From the NCBI GenBank assembly GCA_014529385.2, contig CM043950.1, positions 77,743,935 through 77,807,934 on the forward strand: DNA of 64,000 nt, in the 5' to 3' direction. A program made the translations under genes and the position numbers. The notes under the pieces were generated by a model. That model ran no database searches. It saw nothing but the letters and a program-made list of their open reading frames with translations, and had not been told where the DNA came from. The DNA comes from Adiantum capillus-veneris (taxonomy: Eukaryota; Streptophyta; Polypodiopsida; Polypodiales; Pteridaceae). Positions 1 to 10,330 of the stretch are shown here, in pieces; within the stretch, counting starts at the first letter, position 1, and each line of letters begins with the position of its first letter.

Positions 1-7
1 TCCATCT

Positions 8-2867
8 ATGAACTATGTCATGTTGACTGATTGCAATGAGCCTTCATGTTACAAGGAAGAAGTGCAAATGAAGGACTCCGGGAATTGGCCATTGGCCATG
101 CAGTCAGAGATGACAGCTCTGCATAAAAACCAGACATGGAAGCTAGTTAAATTACCACGGGGAAAAAAGGCTCTACCTTGTAAATGGGTTTACAGGTATA
201 AGATCACCACTCATGAAAGTCAGCCAAAGTACAAAGCAAGGCTTGTTGCCAAGGGCTTGAACACTAGAATAGTAACCTAACAGGACATAAAAGTGTCCTT
301 TCAGGGTTTTGGGAAAAAATTCCAAAACCATAGTAGATCCACTCATTTTGAAAAATCCTTTCATGAGCTTATAGTTCAATAACTACTACATATGGGAAAA
401 ATGAGAAACTTGTAATTTTGCTCATCCCTTGGTCACTACAAGCCTCCAAAGTTGATGGACCAGTGCATTTTGCCCAAAACAACAATTTTTTACGGTTGAT
501 TGCATATAAATAAGAGTAGGACATGAGATAAAATGCCCCGTTAACTTCAATGGGTTGGTGAACAAAAAATATGGTTGCTTTTACCTCACTAATTTTTTTT
601 TGGGCAAAAAAAATAGGTACAAAAAAGTTGCATTTTTGCCATTCTGCAGACCTATCATCAAAGTTTCTATAGTCACGCTCAATACAGATATTATATACAT
701 GTTTTCTTAGTTCCCTTTGGGCCTCTCGATTCAAAAGGAGCCATGGCGCATGTGAAAAGGATAATGGATCTCTTACAATTGGAACCTTGGGGGCAATGAT
801 AAAGTGCTAAATACAGCAAACATGAAAAAACTGGGTCTAGCATTATGACCTCTAGAAACCCATAGAAACTACTCAATATCTAGCCAAGTTTGTAGTCTAT
901 GATTAGATATGGTTACTACCTACAAAATACACACAATTGGCCTAAGAAACTAGCAATATTGAGAAAGTTATACTTGCTACTCTAAAATGTATCGTATTCT
1001 TCAGTAATCAAAATACTCAACAATCATCATATACTATGCTATATAGCATATTAGGTCCCCCAAAACTCAAGGAAGATTAGCTTTGTGTTATACAATACAC
1101 TTACACAATCAAAATTGAATTTGAATATCAAGAAAGCCACCAAAAAAATCATAAAAGTGCTAATTTTGGCCAAAAAACAGGATTATGCAATTCTTGTAAA
1201 TTGGTCATAACTTTCAATTTTAACACTTAGCTCTAAACCTCACAAACATGAAGTTTAGAGTGGTATAGTTGCCAAAAATTGGAAAAAAGCCAAAAACAGG
1301 ACCCGTTTTTTCACATAGTTTAGGTTCAAAAATCTTGTGCAAGAGTGAGGTTAATGGTGAGATCGATACTCAAAGAAAAAAGCTAAGTTTTTTTCAGCTC
1401 ATAAGGCAACTTTGTGGATATATAGCACCTAAAAATTCATTTTCATACTCTTCAAATGATTCAATGAAAATGGTCACTTAACACGACACAAAAGTATCCA
1501 AGGACATAAAGGTGTCCTGTTACCATTCTAGTGTTAAGCAAGAACAAGGCATTGACTTTGATGAAGTCATCTCTCGGGTGGTCAATATGACTACGTTGAG
1601 ATGCTTTCTTGCATTGGTTTCCATATTAGATTTGGTGTTGCACCAAATGGATGTCAAGACAGCGTTCTTGCATGGTGATTTAGATGTGGAAATTTACATG
1701 CAGCAGCCAGAAGGGTTTGTTGAGAAAGGCAAGAAAGATTTGGTATTCCAGTTGTTAAAGAGTCTTTATGGCTTTAAAAAATCACCGAGGGCATGGTACC
1801 ATAAGTTCCAAAAGTTTATGCTTTCTCAAGGCTACAAACGTAGTGAGTTCGATCACTGTCTATATACAAAGAAGGCTAAGGATGGCAGTTGGCTGATCCT
1901 TATTTTGTATGTGGATGACATGTTTATTGCTGACAAGCACTTGGAAGAAATTTCAGCTTTGAAGTCAAAGATGGAAAAATCGTTTGACATGAAAGACATG
2001 GGTGAGGAAAGTCATATACTTGGTATGCGCATTGAGAGAGACAGATCAAAGAAGTTGATTTGGTTATCTCAAACAGAGTATATTGACAAGGTTTTGCAAC
2101 GTTTCAATATGGAGAAGGGAAAGGGATTGAGTGTTCCATTGCCACCATATGTGAAACTTAGCAAACAAGATTGTCCTGTGTGTGAGGAAGAACATGCTGA
2201 AATGGATAAGATTCCATATGCGTCTGCAGTGGGTAGTGTGATGTCTGCAATGATTGCTACTCGCCCAGACATTGCATTTGCAGTGGGAGTAGTAAGTCGA
2301 TACATGTCAAACCCAGGCAAGAAACATTGGGAGGCAGTGAAAGGAATATTGAGATACCTAAAAGCTACAAAGAGTATGAGTATATGCTATGGGAGTCAGG
2401 AGCTAAGTGTAAAGGTTTTTACAGACTCAGATTATGCAGGTGACTTAGACAACCGAAGGTCTACATCAGGGTAAGTCTTTACATTGGCTGATGGAGAAGT
2501 ATAATGGCATTCTAGATTACAAGATTGTGTTACTCAGTCTACTACAGAGGCTGAAAATGTTGCAGCATCAGAGGCATGCAAAGAATCAATTTGGATTAGT
2601 CGACTAGTAACAAATTTGGGAATCAAAGAAGAGATGCCTGTGTTATATTGTGATAGTCAAAGTGCTATACAATTGGCTCGTAATCCAGTTTATCACTCAA
2701 AGACAAAGCATGTGGATGTGAAGTATCATTTCATCAGGGAAATGCTCGAGGATAAGCAACTTCAGCTTGTCAAAGTTCACACCACAGAAAATCCTGCCGA
2801 TCTACTTACAAAAGGACTTCCCTCAGAGAGCTTTGTGCATTTTCTCAAGCAGTTAGGTGTAGGGTAG
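8..2867 (+). pseudogene. Ty1/copia pol (reverse transcriptase and RNase H), split by a DNA transposon
   Basis: This is the C-terminal part of a copia polyprotein, which copies element RNA into cDNA in cytoplasmic particles. The RT starts near 100 (SEMTALHKNQTW, then CKWVYRYK) and reaches VAKG at about 257. It is interrupted by an insertion at 262-1533 and resumes at 1538 with KQEQGIDFDE. Removing the insertion and one target copy restores the conserved junction in frame. The catalytic YVDD is intact at 1908-1919. RNase H follows (FTDSDYAGD, then DSQSAIQLARNP and HVDVKYHFIRE), ending at 2867 just before the 3' LTR. There are at least two point nonsense changes: TAA at 2472-2474 after the RRSTSG motif and TAA at 2502-2504 where copia RNase H normally has Ser before Trp. 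The 5' portion (gag, protease, integrase) lies outside the window. The family assignment is secure and the copy is non-functional. Confidence 0.95.
262..1533. mobile_element. Non-autonomous TTAA-target DNA transposon, copy 1
   Basis: A 1272-bp element with terminal inverted repeats CACTAGAATRGTAAC at the left end and GTTACCATTCTAGTG at the right end. It is flanked by TGAA (258-261) on the left and TTAA (1534-1537) on the right, read as a 4-bp TTAA duplication with one mutation. It sits inside a copia RT gene, and the empty site restores that frame. There is no coding capacity for a transposase. Subterminal 'GGACATAAAAGTGTCC'-type palindromes sit inside both ends. A closely similar second copy lies at 3189-4545. 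The ends resemble piggyBac termini (TTAA-CCYTAGAA) more than those of other superfamilies; that superfamily link is inference. Confidence 0.88.
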
Positions 2868-2947
2868 TAAATCACTTCTCTACATCTCTTGTATATTAGC
2901 TCGTATAGTAGCTTCTCTCACACTTAAAGTACCACATTGGAATTTAA

Positions 2948-3188
2948 TTGGGAGGTTGTTGGGGTATAAAGCCCAATGTGGTCGCCCAGGTAAGTGGGCG
3001 GGCTGCCAGGTATGTACACATATTCTTTTGTACAAACCTAATAAGATATCACTATGCTCTACACATTACAGTAGAGCGAGTTCATCATATCATCGTGCTC
3101 TTCTTCTCGCGTCGCACTTTCGCTCGTACTCTTTCATTGACCACTTGGCTAAATCTAGGACAATAATACCAAACCTTTGGCACCTTAA
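2948..3188 (+). mobile_element. Polypurine tract and 3' LTR of the copia element
   Basis: After the copia stop at 2867 comes a short spacer, a polypurine tract (TTGGGAGGT, about 2948-2956) and the LTR start TGTTGGGGTATAAAG at 2957. The LTR runs at least to about 3142, where '..CGTACTCTTTCA' is a plausible CA end. The exact end is uncertain. The second transposon copy is inserted at 3189, in or just beyond it. Confidence 0.7.
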
Positions 3189-4545
3189 CACTAGAATGGT
3201 AACCTAACAAGACATAAAAGTGTCATTTTAGGGTTTTGGGAAAAAAATCAAAAACCATAGTAGATCCACTCATTTTGAAAAATCCTTTCATGAGGTTATA
3301 GTTCAATAACTACTACATATGGAAAAAATGAGAAACTTGTAATTTTTCTCATCCCTTGGTCACTACAATCCTCCAAAGTTGATGGACCAGTGCATTTTGC
3401 CCAAAACAACAATTTCTTATGGTTGATTGCATATAAATAAGAGTGGGGATTTTTGTAGGACATGACATAAAATGCCCCGTTAACTTCAATGGGTTGGTGA
3501 CCAAAACATATGGTTGCTTTTACCTCACTAATTATTTTTTGGGCAAAAAAAATAGGTACAAAAAAGTTGCATTTTTTCCATTATGGGGACCTATTATCAA
3601 AGTTTATATATTCACGCTCAATACAGATATTATATACATGTTTTCTTAGTTCCCTTTGGGCCTCTCGATTCAAAAGGATCCATGGAGCATATCAATAGGA
3701 TAATGGATCTCTTACAATTGGAACCTTGGGGGCAATGATAAAGTGCTAAATACAGCAAACATGAAAAAACTGGGTTTAGCATTATGACCTCTAGAAACCC
3801 ATAGAAACTACTCAATATCTAGCCAAGTTTGTAGTCTATGATTAGATATGGTTACTACCTACAAAATACACACAATTGGCCTAAGAAACTAGCAATATTG
3901 AGAAAGTTATACTTGCTACTCTAAAATGTATCGTATTCTTCAGTAATCAAAAAACTCAACCATCATTGTATACTATGCTATATAGCATATTAGGTCCCCC
4001 AAAACTCAAGGAAGATTAGCTTTATGTTATAAATTACACTTACACAATCAAAATTGAATTTGAATATCAAGAAAGCCACCAAAAAAATCATAAAAGTGCT
4101 AATTTTGGCCAAAAAACAGGATTATGGAACTCTTGTAAATTGGTCATAACTTTCAATTTTAACACTTAGCTCTCCCTACAAGCATCAAAACATGTTGACA
4201 ACTATGAAGGCCTTACCTCTAGCCATCTAAAACTCATAGACATGAAGTTTAGAGTGGTATAGTTGCCAAAAATTGAAAAAAAGCCAAAAACAGGACCTGT
4301 TTTTTCACACAGTTTAGGTTCAAAAATGTTGTGCAAGAGTAAGGTTAATGGTGAGATCGATACTCCAAAAAAAATACTAAGTTTTTTTCAGCTCATAAGA
4401 CAACTTTGTGGATATATAGCACCTAGAAATTCATTTTCATACTCTTCAAATAATTCAAGCAAAATGGTCACTTAACAGGACATAAAAGTGTCCAAGGACA
4501 CAAAAGTGTCCAAGGACATATAAGTGTCTTGTTACCATTCTAGTG
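3189..4545. mobile_element. Non-autonomous TTAA-target DNA transposon, copy 2
   Basis: A 1357-bp copy of the same family as 262-1533, in the same orientation. It has intact inverted termini (CACTAGAATGGTAAC / GTTACCATTCTAGTG) and a perfect TTAA duplication (3185-3188 and 4546-4549). Compared with copy 1 it carries extra sequence of some tens of bases near 4175-4245. Its right subterminal region has three tandem units of about 18 bp (GGACAYAWAAGTGTCC-like) against two in copy 1. There is no transposase ORF. Confidence 0.92.
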
Positions 4546-4710
4546 TTAAATATAGTATGGGACATAATCTAGAAGTACTTTAGTAAATTAGTAGTCTAGT
4601 TATTATGTTAAATATTTATATTATATTTAAGTATATGCTAAATATAATTTATGTTCAAAATTTCACTAATGAAGAATGTTCCCATTTAGCACTGTAGATG
4701 CGAGGTCTTA

Positions 4711-5018
4711 GGGCAATGCCACAATGGGGTTCATCCGATGAGGCAGTGCTTCCATGCGAGGTTTGGGGGTAGCGCTCTTGATGCGGATGTGCAATATAGA
4801 ACTCTCAATGGTGGGGCTTGGGAGGTTGATTTTGGGATATTGTTTCGGGCGGGGTCGAGGGGCAATGCCACAATGGGGTGCATCCGATGAGGCAGTGCTT
4901 CTACGCGAGGTTTGGGGGTAGCTCTCTTGATGGGGATGTGCAGTATAGAACTCTCAATGATGGGGCTTGGGAGGTTGATTTTGGGATATTGTTTCGGGCG
5001 GGGTCGAGGGGCAGTGCC
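4711..5018. repeat. 149-bp tandem repeat, two full units
   Basis: The unit starting GGGCAATGCCACAATGGGG occurs at 4711 and 4860, and the start of a third (GGGCAGTGCC) is at 5009, an exact 149-bp period. Units contain 'CGAGGTTTGGGGGTAGC' and 'TTTCGGGCGGGGTCGAGG'. It is G-rich and non-coding. Sequence between 4550 and 4710 is AT-rich with no recognisable feature. Confidence 0.9.
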
Positions 5019-6340
5019 CATATATATACATATTTTTAAAGTGAATTCCTAGTATAGAGTTACGCATGTTTTGCATCTTTTCAACCATGATTTCTTTAAT
5101 TTTGGCCGTGTGAATTGGTTAATGTTTTATAATGCTTTTGTTTTTTTTTAATCCTATGATAAAACGTGGACTTGTAGCTTGCGTGGCATTCTAATAAACC
5201 CTATCAAGATTAGGCACAGAGAGAGCGCACGAGCAATGCACACAGAGAAAGCAGACAAGCAGCAAACACAGAGAAAGCGCATGCGGATCGCACACAATTG
5301 GAGTATACGCGCGCGCAGAGAAGAAAACCTGGCATCGTACACAATGCACAGGTGGAGCGCACAGGATTGACAGTTGACGCACAGGATAAAGAAACACCAT
5401 CGTACGCAACGTTTTCCAGAAGGGCAGCATCGGGCATAGCTTCTTCTCTTGAGACATTGCACACCTCACGAATAGAGGAAAAACAGGTATTTCTCTCTCT
5501 TTCACTCTGTCTTTCTCCATATAGAGAAGATGGTTCTCTGTAACTCTTTCTTGCACACACATTCTAGTTAAAAGATAGAGATACATAGTTTAAAAGTATT
5601 CCCACACACATAGACATATTCCCACACATCATCTTCCTCTCTTCCACATACATAACCACAGTGAAATTTGTTATCTTGCTAACTCTCTCTTGAAAATACA
5701 TGCACATATTCCCACACATCGTCTTCCTCTCTTCCACATACATAAACACAGTGAAATCTGTTGTGTTTATATCTCTCTCCTCTCTCTAGAAAACAGGTAT
5801 TTCTCTCTCTCTCTCTCTCTCTTTGTATCTTGTTGTCTCTCTCTTGAAAATACATGCTCATGTATGTGTGTGTCTGTGTTATCTATGTGTATGTATGTAT
5901 ATTTGTGTTGTTTCATTGTAATAGTCATACATAATGTAGATACATAATTACACTTTACAATATGCACACATAGTATATATACATATATAAATATCACAGA
6001 TTACTAACTTATTGTAATACTAGTAAACTTGAATGGAAGACTTACTTGCGTGATCTGTTAAAGTCAATTCTTGTAGCAAGTTATGGATCTATGCTGAGCT
6101 GATTTTCCTCTACTACATTTGTAGATTTGATTGTAACTTCTGTTTCTCAACAAAAGTATTGTTGTTTAGTGATACACCTAATGGACATGAATGGCTGAAA
6201 CTAGGACATGTAGACCAAAAGTTACGTGTATTTCTTTGGATGAATATATACACTATTTGGTTACCCTTACCACAAGTGCTGGACCTTCACACCAATGGAC
6301 TATAAGGAACTCCAAACAATACCTTGTACACTCAATCTTC
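5019..6340. repeat. Low-complexity CT/CA-rich region with local duplications
   Basis: No gene was recognised. The stretch 5200-5400 is rich in CACAGAGAAAGC-like words. A segment starting 'CATATTCCCACACATC' at 5615 recurs at 5705 (offset 90 bp). The phrase 'ACAGGTATTTCTCTCTCT' occurs near 5484 and again near 5793, and 'CTCTCTTGAAAATACATGC' occurs near 5685 and 5838. These are remnants of short tandem or segmental duplications. Reading frames across the CT tracts are composition artefacts. Confidence 0.7.
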
Positions 6341-7228
6341 TTGGTATCTAGGTTGGACAATTGGTGGACCTTGTTCAATTCTCTACCCGCTCTCTCTTAC
6401 ATGGTGACATAATTTAGGTGTGATAAATTGATATCTATGCAAACTAATATCTTTTAGGCTTGTTAATTTGGATTTGTTTGAATTTATGTACAATATAATG
6501 ATTTGAGGTTTGTGAATTTGAATTTAGGCGAGATAATCACATCTTTTTGTGGTAAACTTGAATTTAAAATCAATTTTACGTGGGATATTTTAAATTTAAG
6601 CGGTAAAATTTGAATTTAATCAAAAAGTTTGAATTTTAAAATTTGGGCAGGATATTTAAAATTTGGGAGGGATATTTTAAATTTAGGCGGGAAGGTTTTG
6701 AATTTATAGCACAATCTCCCTTACATAAGAGAGTATAGGTTGGACAAGTGGTGGACCTTAAAGCCAGAGCATCCATGCTACTGGACATGATAGGTAGGGA
6801 ATCTAGTTGAATATTGTATGCATGCTATATATGTAATAGATCTAGCTTGGAAAAGTGGTGGACCTTGGAACAAAACCCCATGTAAAACATATTATGCGCA
6901 TTCCAAGTGGCGAGAAAGAATACCATTTAAGATATAACCTTATAGGTTGAACAAGTGGTGGACCTTAACACCCAAATCTTCTTACTATAATGACATAGAG
7001 TGGAAAAGAGATGAATCTTGAGACCAAACCACTCATGATATTAGGGATAAAAGGTTGGACAAGTGAGGGACTTTGAATTTAAACCCCCCATGTACAAAAT
7101 ATCGTGAGTTTAAGGTATTTCAATGGAGCCTAGCATCTTGGAGACATGGTGGAGCTTGCTTCTCTCCATGTTTCAATGGAGGCTATCTTGGAGAAATGGT
7201 GGAGCATCCTTCTCCCCATTTTTCAATG
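6340..7228. repeat. 'GGACAAGTGGTGGACC' array, left block
   Basis: The motif TTGGACAAGTGGTGGACCTT and variants recur (near 6355, 6733, 6846, 6946, 7055), separated by related spacer phrases such as 'AACCCCCCATGTACAAAATATCG' pieces and 'CAATGGAGCCTAGCATCTTGG' (7119). The same phrases fill 10330-13070, so this is the left end of one array. It is cut at 7229 by an LTR. The stretch 6420-6720 is AT-rich with repeated 'ATTTAAATTT..GGCGGG' phrases and no gene. Confidence 0.85.
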
Positions 7229-7370
7229 TGTTGAGCTTATATGTGAAGCTACTCAATATATGGCTTCTCTATATATGGCACCCACGTCCCCTCTATATAT
7301 ACATCATCTCATGTGTGTATTCTACACACTTTGGGATTCTATTTCTGTGCTCTCTCTTTCTCTCTCAACA
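7229..7370 (+). mobile_element. Short LTR with adjoining primer binding site
   Basis: A 142-bp sequence starts TGTTGAGC and ends CTCTCAACA, so the ends TGTTGAG/CTCAACA are inverted as in LTRs. It contains TATA-type segments (CTCTATATATGG, CTCTATATATAC). It is followed immediately by TGGTATCA (7371-7378), the start of the plant Met-tRNA primer site used by many copia and TRIM elements. A diverged relative of the same LTR lies at 56779-56929. The matching 3' LTR was not found to the right. Confidence 0.8.
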
Positions 7371-10130
7371 TGGTATCATTTTTGTTTTTGATTTCTCTGC
7401 TAATTGAAAACGATTTTGCAGAAACTACCCGTGCGAGAGACGGGAATCGATGTGGTCTACAACTTTGCAGAAGAAAGTTTTTTCAAGTTCAGCACCAATT
7501 TTAAGTTACTGTTCGCGGACTGCGTACATATGTAATAGGACTAATCTTTGAAGTTCTTAAAGTCGAAAAGAATGTAGCAGGGCATATCTTTCGTTTAGCA
7601 CGATTTGAAAGATTGTTGAATAGTCTATTAAATAGAGCTTATATGAATGAGTTTGAGATATTAAGAGAGAACATATATTCTTTTTTTTTAAATAATACAC
7701 TAAAGACGTATTTGATAAAGATTAATGAATAACAGATAGTCTGTCTATGAACAGTAAAATTGAGATTTTTATTAATATCAATGTTTTATATTTATGTGTT
7801 TTAGCTTAAAATGCATGGGTATGCTTAAAATAGGTTGTAAAAGTAGTGGAGACCCAAAAATAGAGGTTTTATAAGTCGCGACCTAAAAGTTACGTTTTTA
7901 GCCAAACAGAGATGTTTTTCGCAATTCTGTCCGGTTGCAAAAGTTATGATGAAAACAAACAGAAGACAGCAGCAGTGTAGTGTACACAGGGACAGACAGA
8001 CATACAACATCATACAGTTCTTTCTGCTATCAACCAAGAAGTGGATTGTTTCTTCATGGTAGAGTATGGCAATTGAGATTATGAAGGTATATAATTATGT
8101 TTTTTTACTTTGATTATCATGTTGAATTGGTTGCACGAGTATGTTCTTTTGGCTATTTTGTAGGCGATGCAGAAATCAATGTGTGAAACAGGATCTGTGC
8201 AAAGTGTCATGATAGAAATCTAACCTTTACGGATCGCTTAGCGATCACGTTCTTATATTATTCTTGAAGGTATACTTGGTACGAAAATCGTGCAGGCTTT
8301 TCGAGGAAAAGAAGGATAAAAGCACGACGGGTGGTGCGTTTGGGGATCATTCACCGATCTCTTCTTCTGCGAGTGCGAGTGCGAGTGCGAGTGAGAGTGA
8401 GAGTGACAGTGCGAGTGCGAGTGAGACGCTGCATGCAAGCGAACTGAAGCTCGGGGGTGGTCGGGAGGTTCGAGATCCGTACATCAGAGTGCGCCCATAT
8501 ATTTTGCTCCTCTATTGTATCAAAACTCTACAAAGATTCATCAATACAAAGATCTCTTTCTCTATCTTTTTCTATCGATCTCTATTATTCGGTTCCCGTG
8601 ACAACATACCTCAAAAGCAACTTTCGCTTTTTGTTTTTGATTTCTCTGCTAGTTGAAAATGCTGTTGTAGAAACTCCTTCAGCCAGAGATCGGAATCGAT
8701 GTGGTCTACAACTTTGCAGAAGGAAGTTTTTTCAAATTCTGCACCAATTTTGAGTTATTGTTCGCGGACTGCGTACATACCTCAAAAGCAACTTTCGCTT
8801 TTTGTTTTTTATTTCTCTGCTAATTGAAAACGATTTTGCAAAAGCTACCCATAGGAGGGACTGGAATCGATGTGGTCTACAACTTTGTAGAAGGAAGTTT
8901 TTTCAAATTCTACATCAATTTTAAGTTATCGTTCGCGGACTGCGTACATACCTGAAAAGCAACTTTCGGTTTTTGTTTTTGATTTCTCTGCTAATTGAAA
9001 ACGATGTTGCAGAAACTCTTTGCCGTACGGACTAGAATCGATGTGGTCTACAACTTTGCAGAAGGAAGTTTTATCAAATTCTGCAACGATTTGGAGTTTT
9101 CGTTCGCATGGACTTCGTACATACGCGAAAAGCAACTTTCGCTTTTTGTTTTTGAGTTTTCTCCTGATTGAAAACGATTTTGCAAAAAAAGAATCTTCTA
9201 ATTGCACACAACGATAACTCAAAATCGTTGCAGAATCTTGTGATTAAAAACAATTTTGCAGAAACTCTTTGCAGGACGGACTGGAATCGATGTGGTCTAC
9301 AACTTTGTAGAAGGAAGTTTTATCCTGCAACGATTTTGAGTTATCGTTCGCGCGGACTGCGTACATACCCAAAAAGCAACTTCTGTGTTTTGTTTTTGAT
9401 TTCTTTGCTAATTGAAAACGATTTTGTAGAAACTACCTAACGGAGAGAGCGGAATCGATGTGGTCTACAACTTTGCAGAAGGAAGTTTTTTCAAAATCTG
9501 CATCAATTTTGAGTTATCGTTCGCGGTCTGCGTACATACCTGAAAAACAACTTTCACTTTTTGTTTTTGATTTCGCTACTAATTGAAAACGATTTTGCAA
9601 AAACTACTTCTTAGAGAGACCGGAATCGATGTGGTCTACAACTTTGCAGAAGGAAGATTTTTCAAATTTTGCACCAATTTTGAGTTATTGTTCGCGGACT
9701 GCGTACATACCTGAAAAGCAACTTTCGCTTTTTGTTTTTGATTTATCTGCTAATTGAAAATGATTTTGTAGAAACTACCTATTGTGGAGACTGGAATCGA
9801 TGTGGTCTACAACTTTGCAGAAGAAAGTTTTTCCAAATTCTACATCATTTTTGAGTTATTGTTCGCGGACTGCGTACATACCTGAAAAGCAACTTTTGCT
9901 TTTTGTTTTTGATTTTTCTACTAATTGAAAACGATTTTGTAGAAACTCTATGCTGAACGAACTGGAATTGATGTGGTCTATAACTTTGCAGAAGGAAGTT
10001 TTATCAAATTCTGCAACGATTTTGAGTTATCGTGCGCGCGGACTACGTACATACCCGAAAAGAAACTTTCGCTTTCTGTTTTTGAGTTTTCTCCTGATTG
10101 AAAACGATTTTGCAAAAAAAGAATCTTCTA
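7371..10130 (+). repeat. Tandem repeats of about 170 bp inside the short-LTR element
   Basis: Units share 'GCAACTTTCGCTTTTTGTTTT', 'CTAATTGAAAACGATTTTGC', 'GAATCGATGTGGTCTACAAC' and 'TTCGCGGACTGCGTACATAC'. The phrase GATGTGGTCTAC recurs near 7449, 8698, 8869, 9038, 9288, 9447, 9626, 9797 and 9969. The period is about 160-180 bp, with one 250-bp unit. The first unit follows the primer site directly. A solo LTR (7531-8603) interrupts the array. Units are diverged and have no coding potential. Confidence 0.9.
7531..8603 (+). mobile_element. Ty3/gypsy solo LTR with 5-bp target duplication
   Basis: A 1073-bp LTR runs from TGTAATAGGAC to CCCGTGACA, flanked by ACATA on both sides (7526-7530 and 8604-8608). 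The empty site matches the surrounding tandem repeat (GCGTACATACCT). It is related to the LTR at 17380-18236: both share GGATCGCTTMGCGATCACG, 'GACGGGTGGTGCGTTT', a GCGAGT microsatellite (here 8368-8425), 'GCATGCAAGCGAA' and 'CGCCCATATATTTTGCTCCTC'. No internal gypsy sequence adjoins it, so it is a solo LTR produced by recombination. Confidence 0.93.
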
Positions 10131-10330
10131 AAATATGAGGAATCTCATGGCGTGCTATATATCAGTAGATAGAGCTTGAAGAGGACATTCTAACTGTCGA
10201 ACCTCCGCCAACTTTAGAGTTTATTTGCAAAAAATTTATCCATGCGTCCGTTTTGGTAGAGAGAGATAAAGTCAAACTCCTTAAAGGGCCCCTTTGTGAG
10301 TCCAAATTCTGCCTAATGACCAAACCACTC
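10131..10330. other. Unassigned spacer between repeats
   Basis: The tandem units end near 10130 and the GGACAAGTGGTGG array resumes near 10310-10340. The sequence between them matches neither. No LTR end or target duplication was found that would mark the right end of the short-LTR element. Confidence 0.5.

Noticed and set aside
262-4545. Assignment of the inverted-repeat transposons to the CACTA superfamily from their CACTA termini
   Set aside because: Symmetrical ends give a 4-bp TTAA duplication in both copies. A 3-bp duplication would need an unmatched extra base at one end, and the restored copia frame is consistent with TTAA. Kept only as the alternative to test.
5154-5997. Overlapping ORFs of 60-130 codons on both strands
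   Set aside because: Low-complexity Cys/Ser/Leu-rich shadows of CT/CA repeats with no domain or conserved context.
8600-10130. True centromeric satellite
   Set aside because: Only nine diverged units, bounded by an LTR and primer site. The length match alone is not enough.
7229-10130. Cassandra-type TRIM with a 5S rRNA promoter in the LTR
   Set aside because: No 5S-like A box, intermediate element and C box seen in the 142-bp LTR, which has TATA-type boxes instead.
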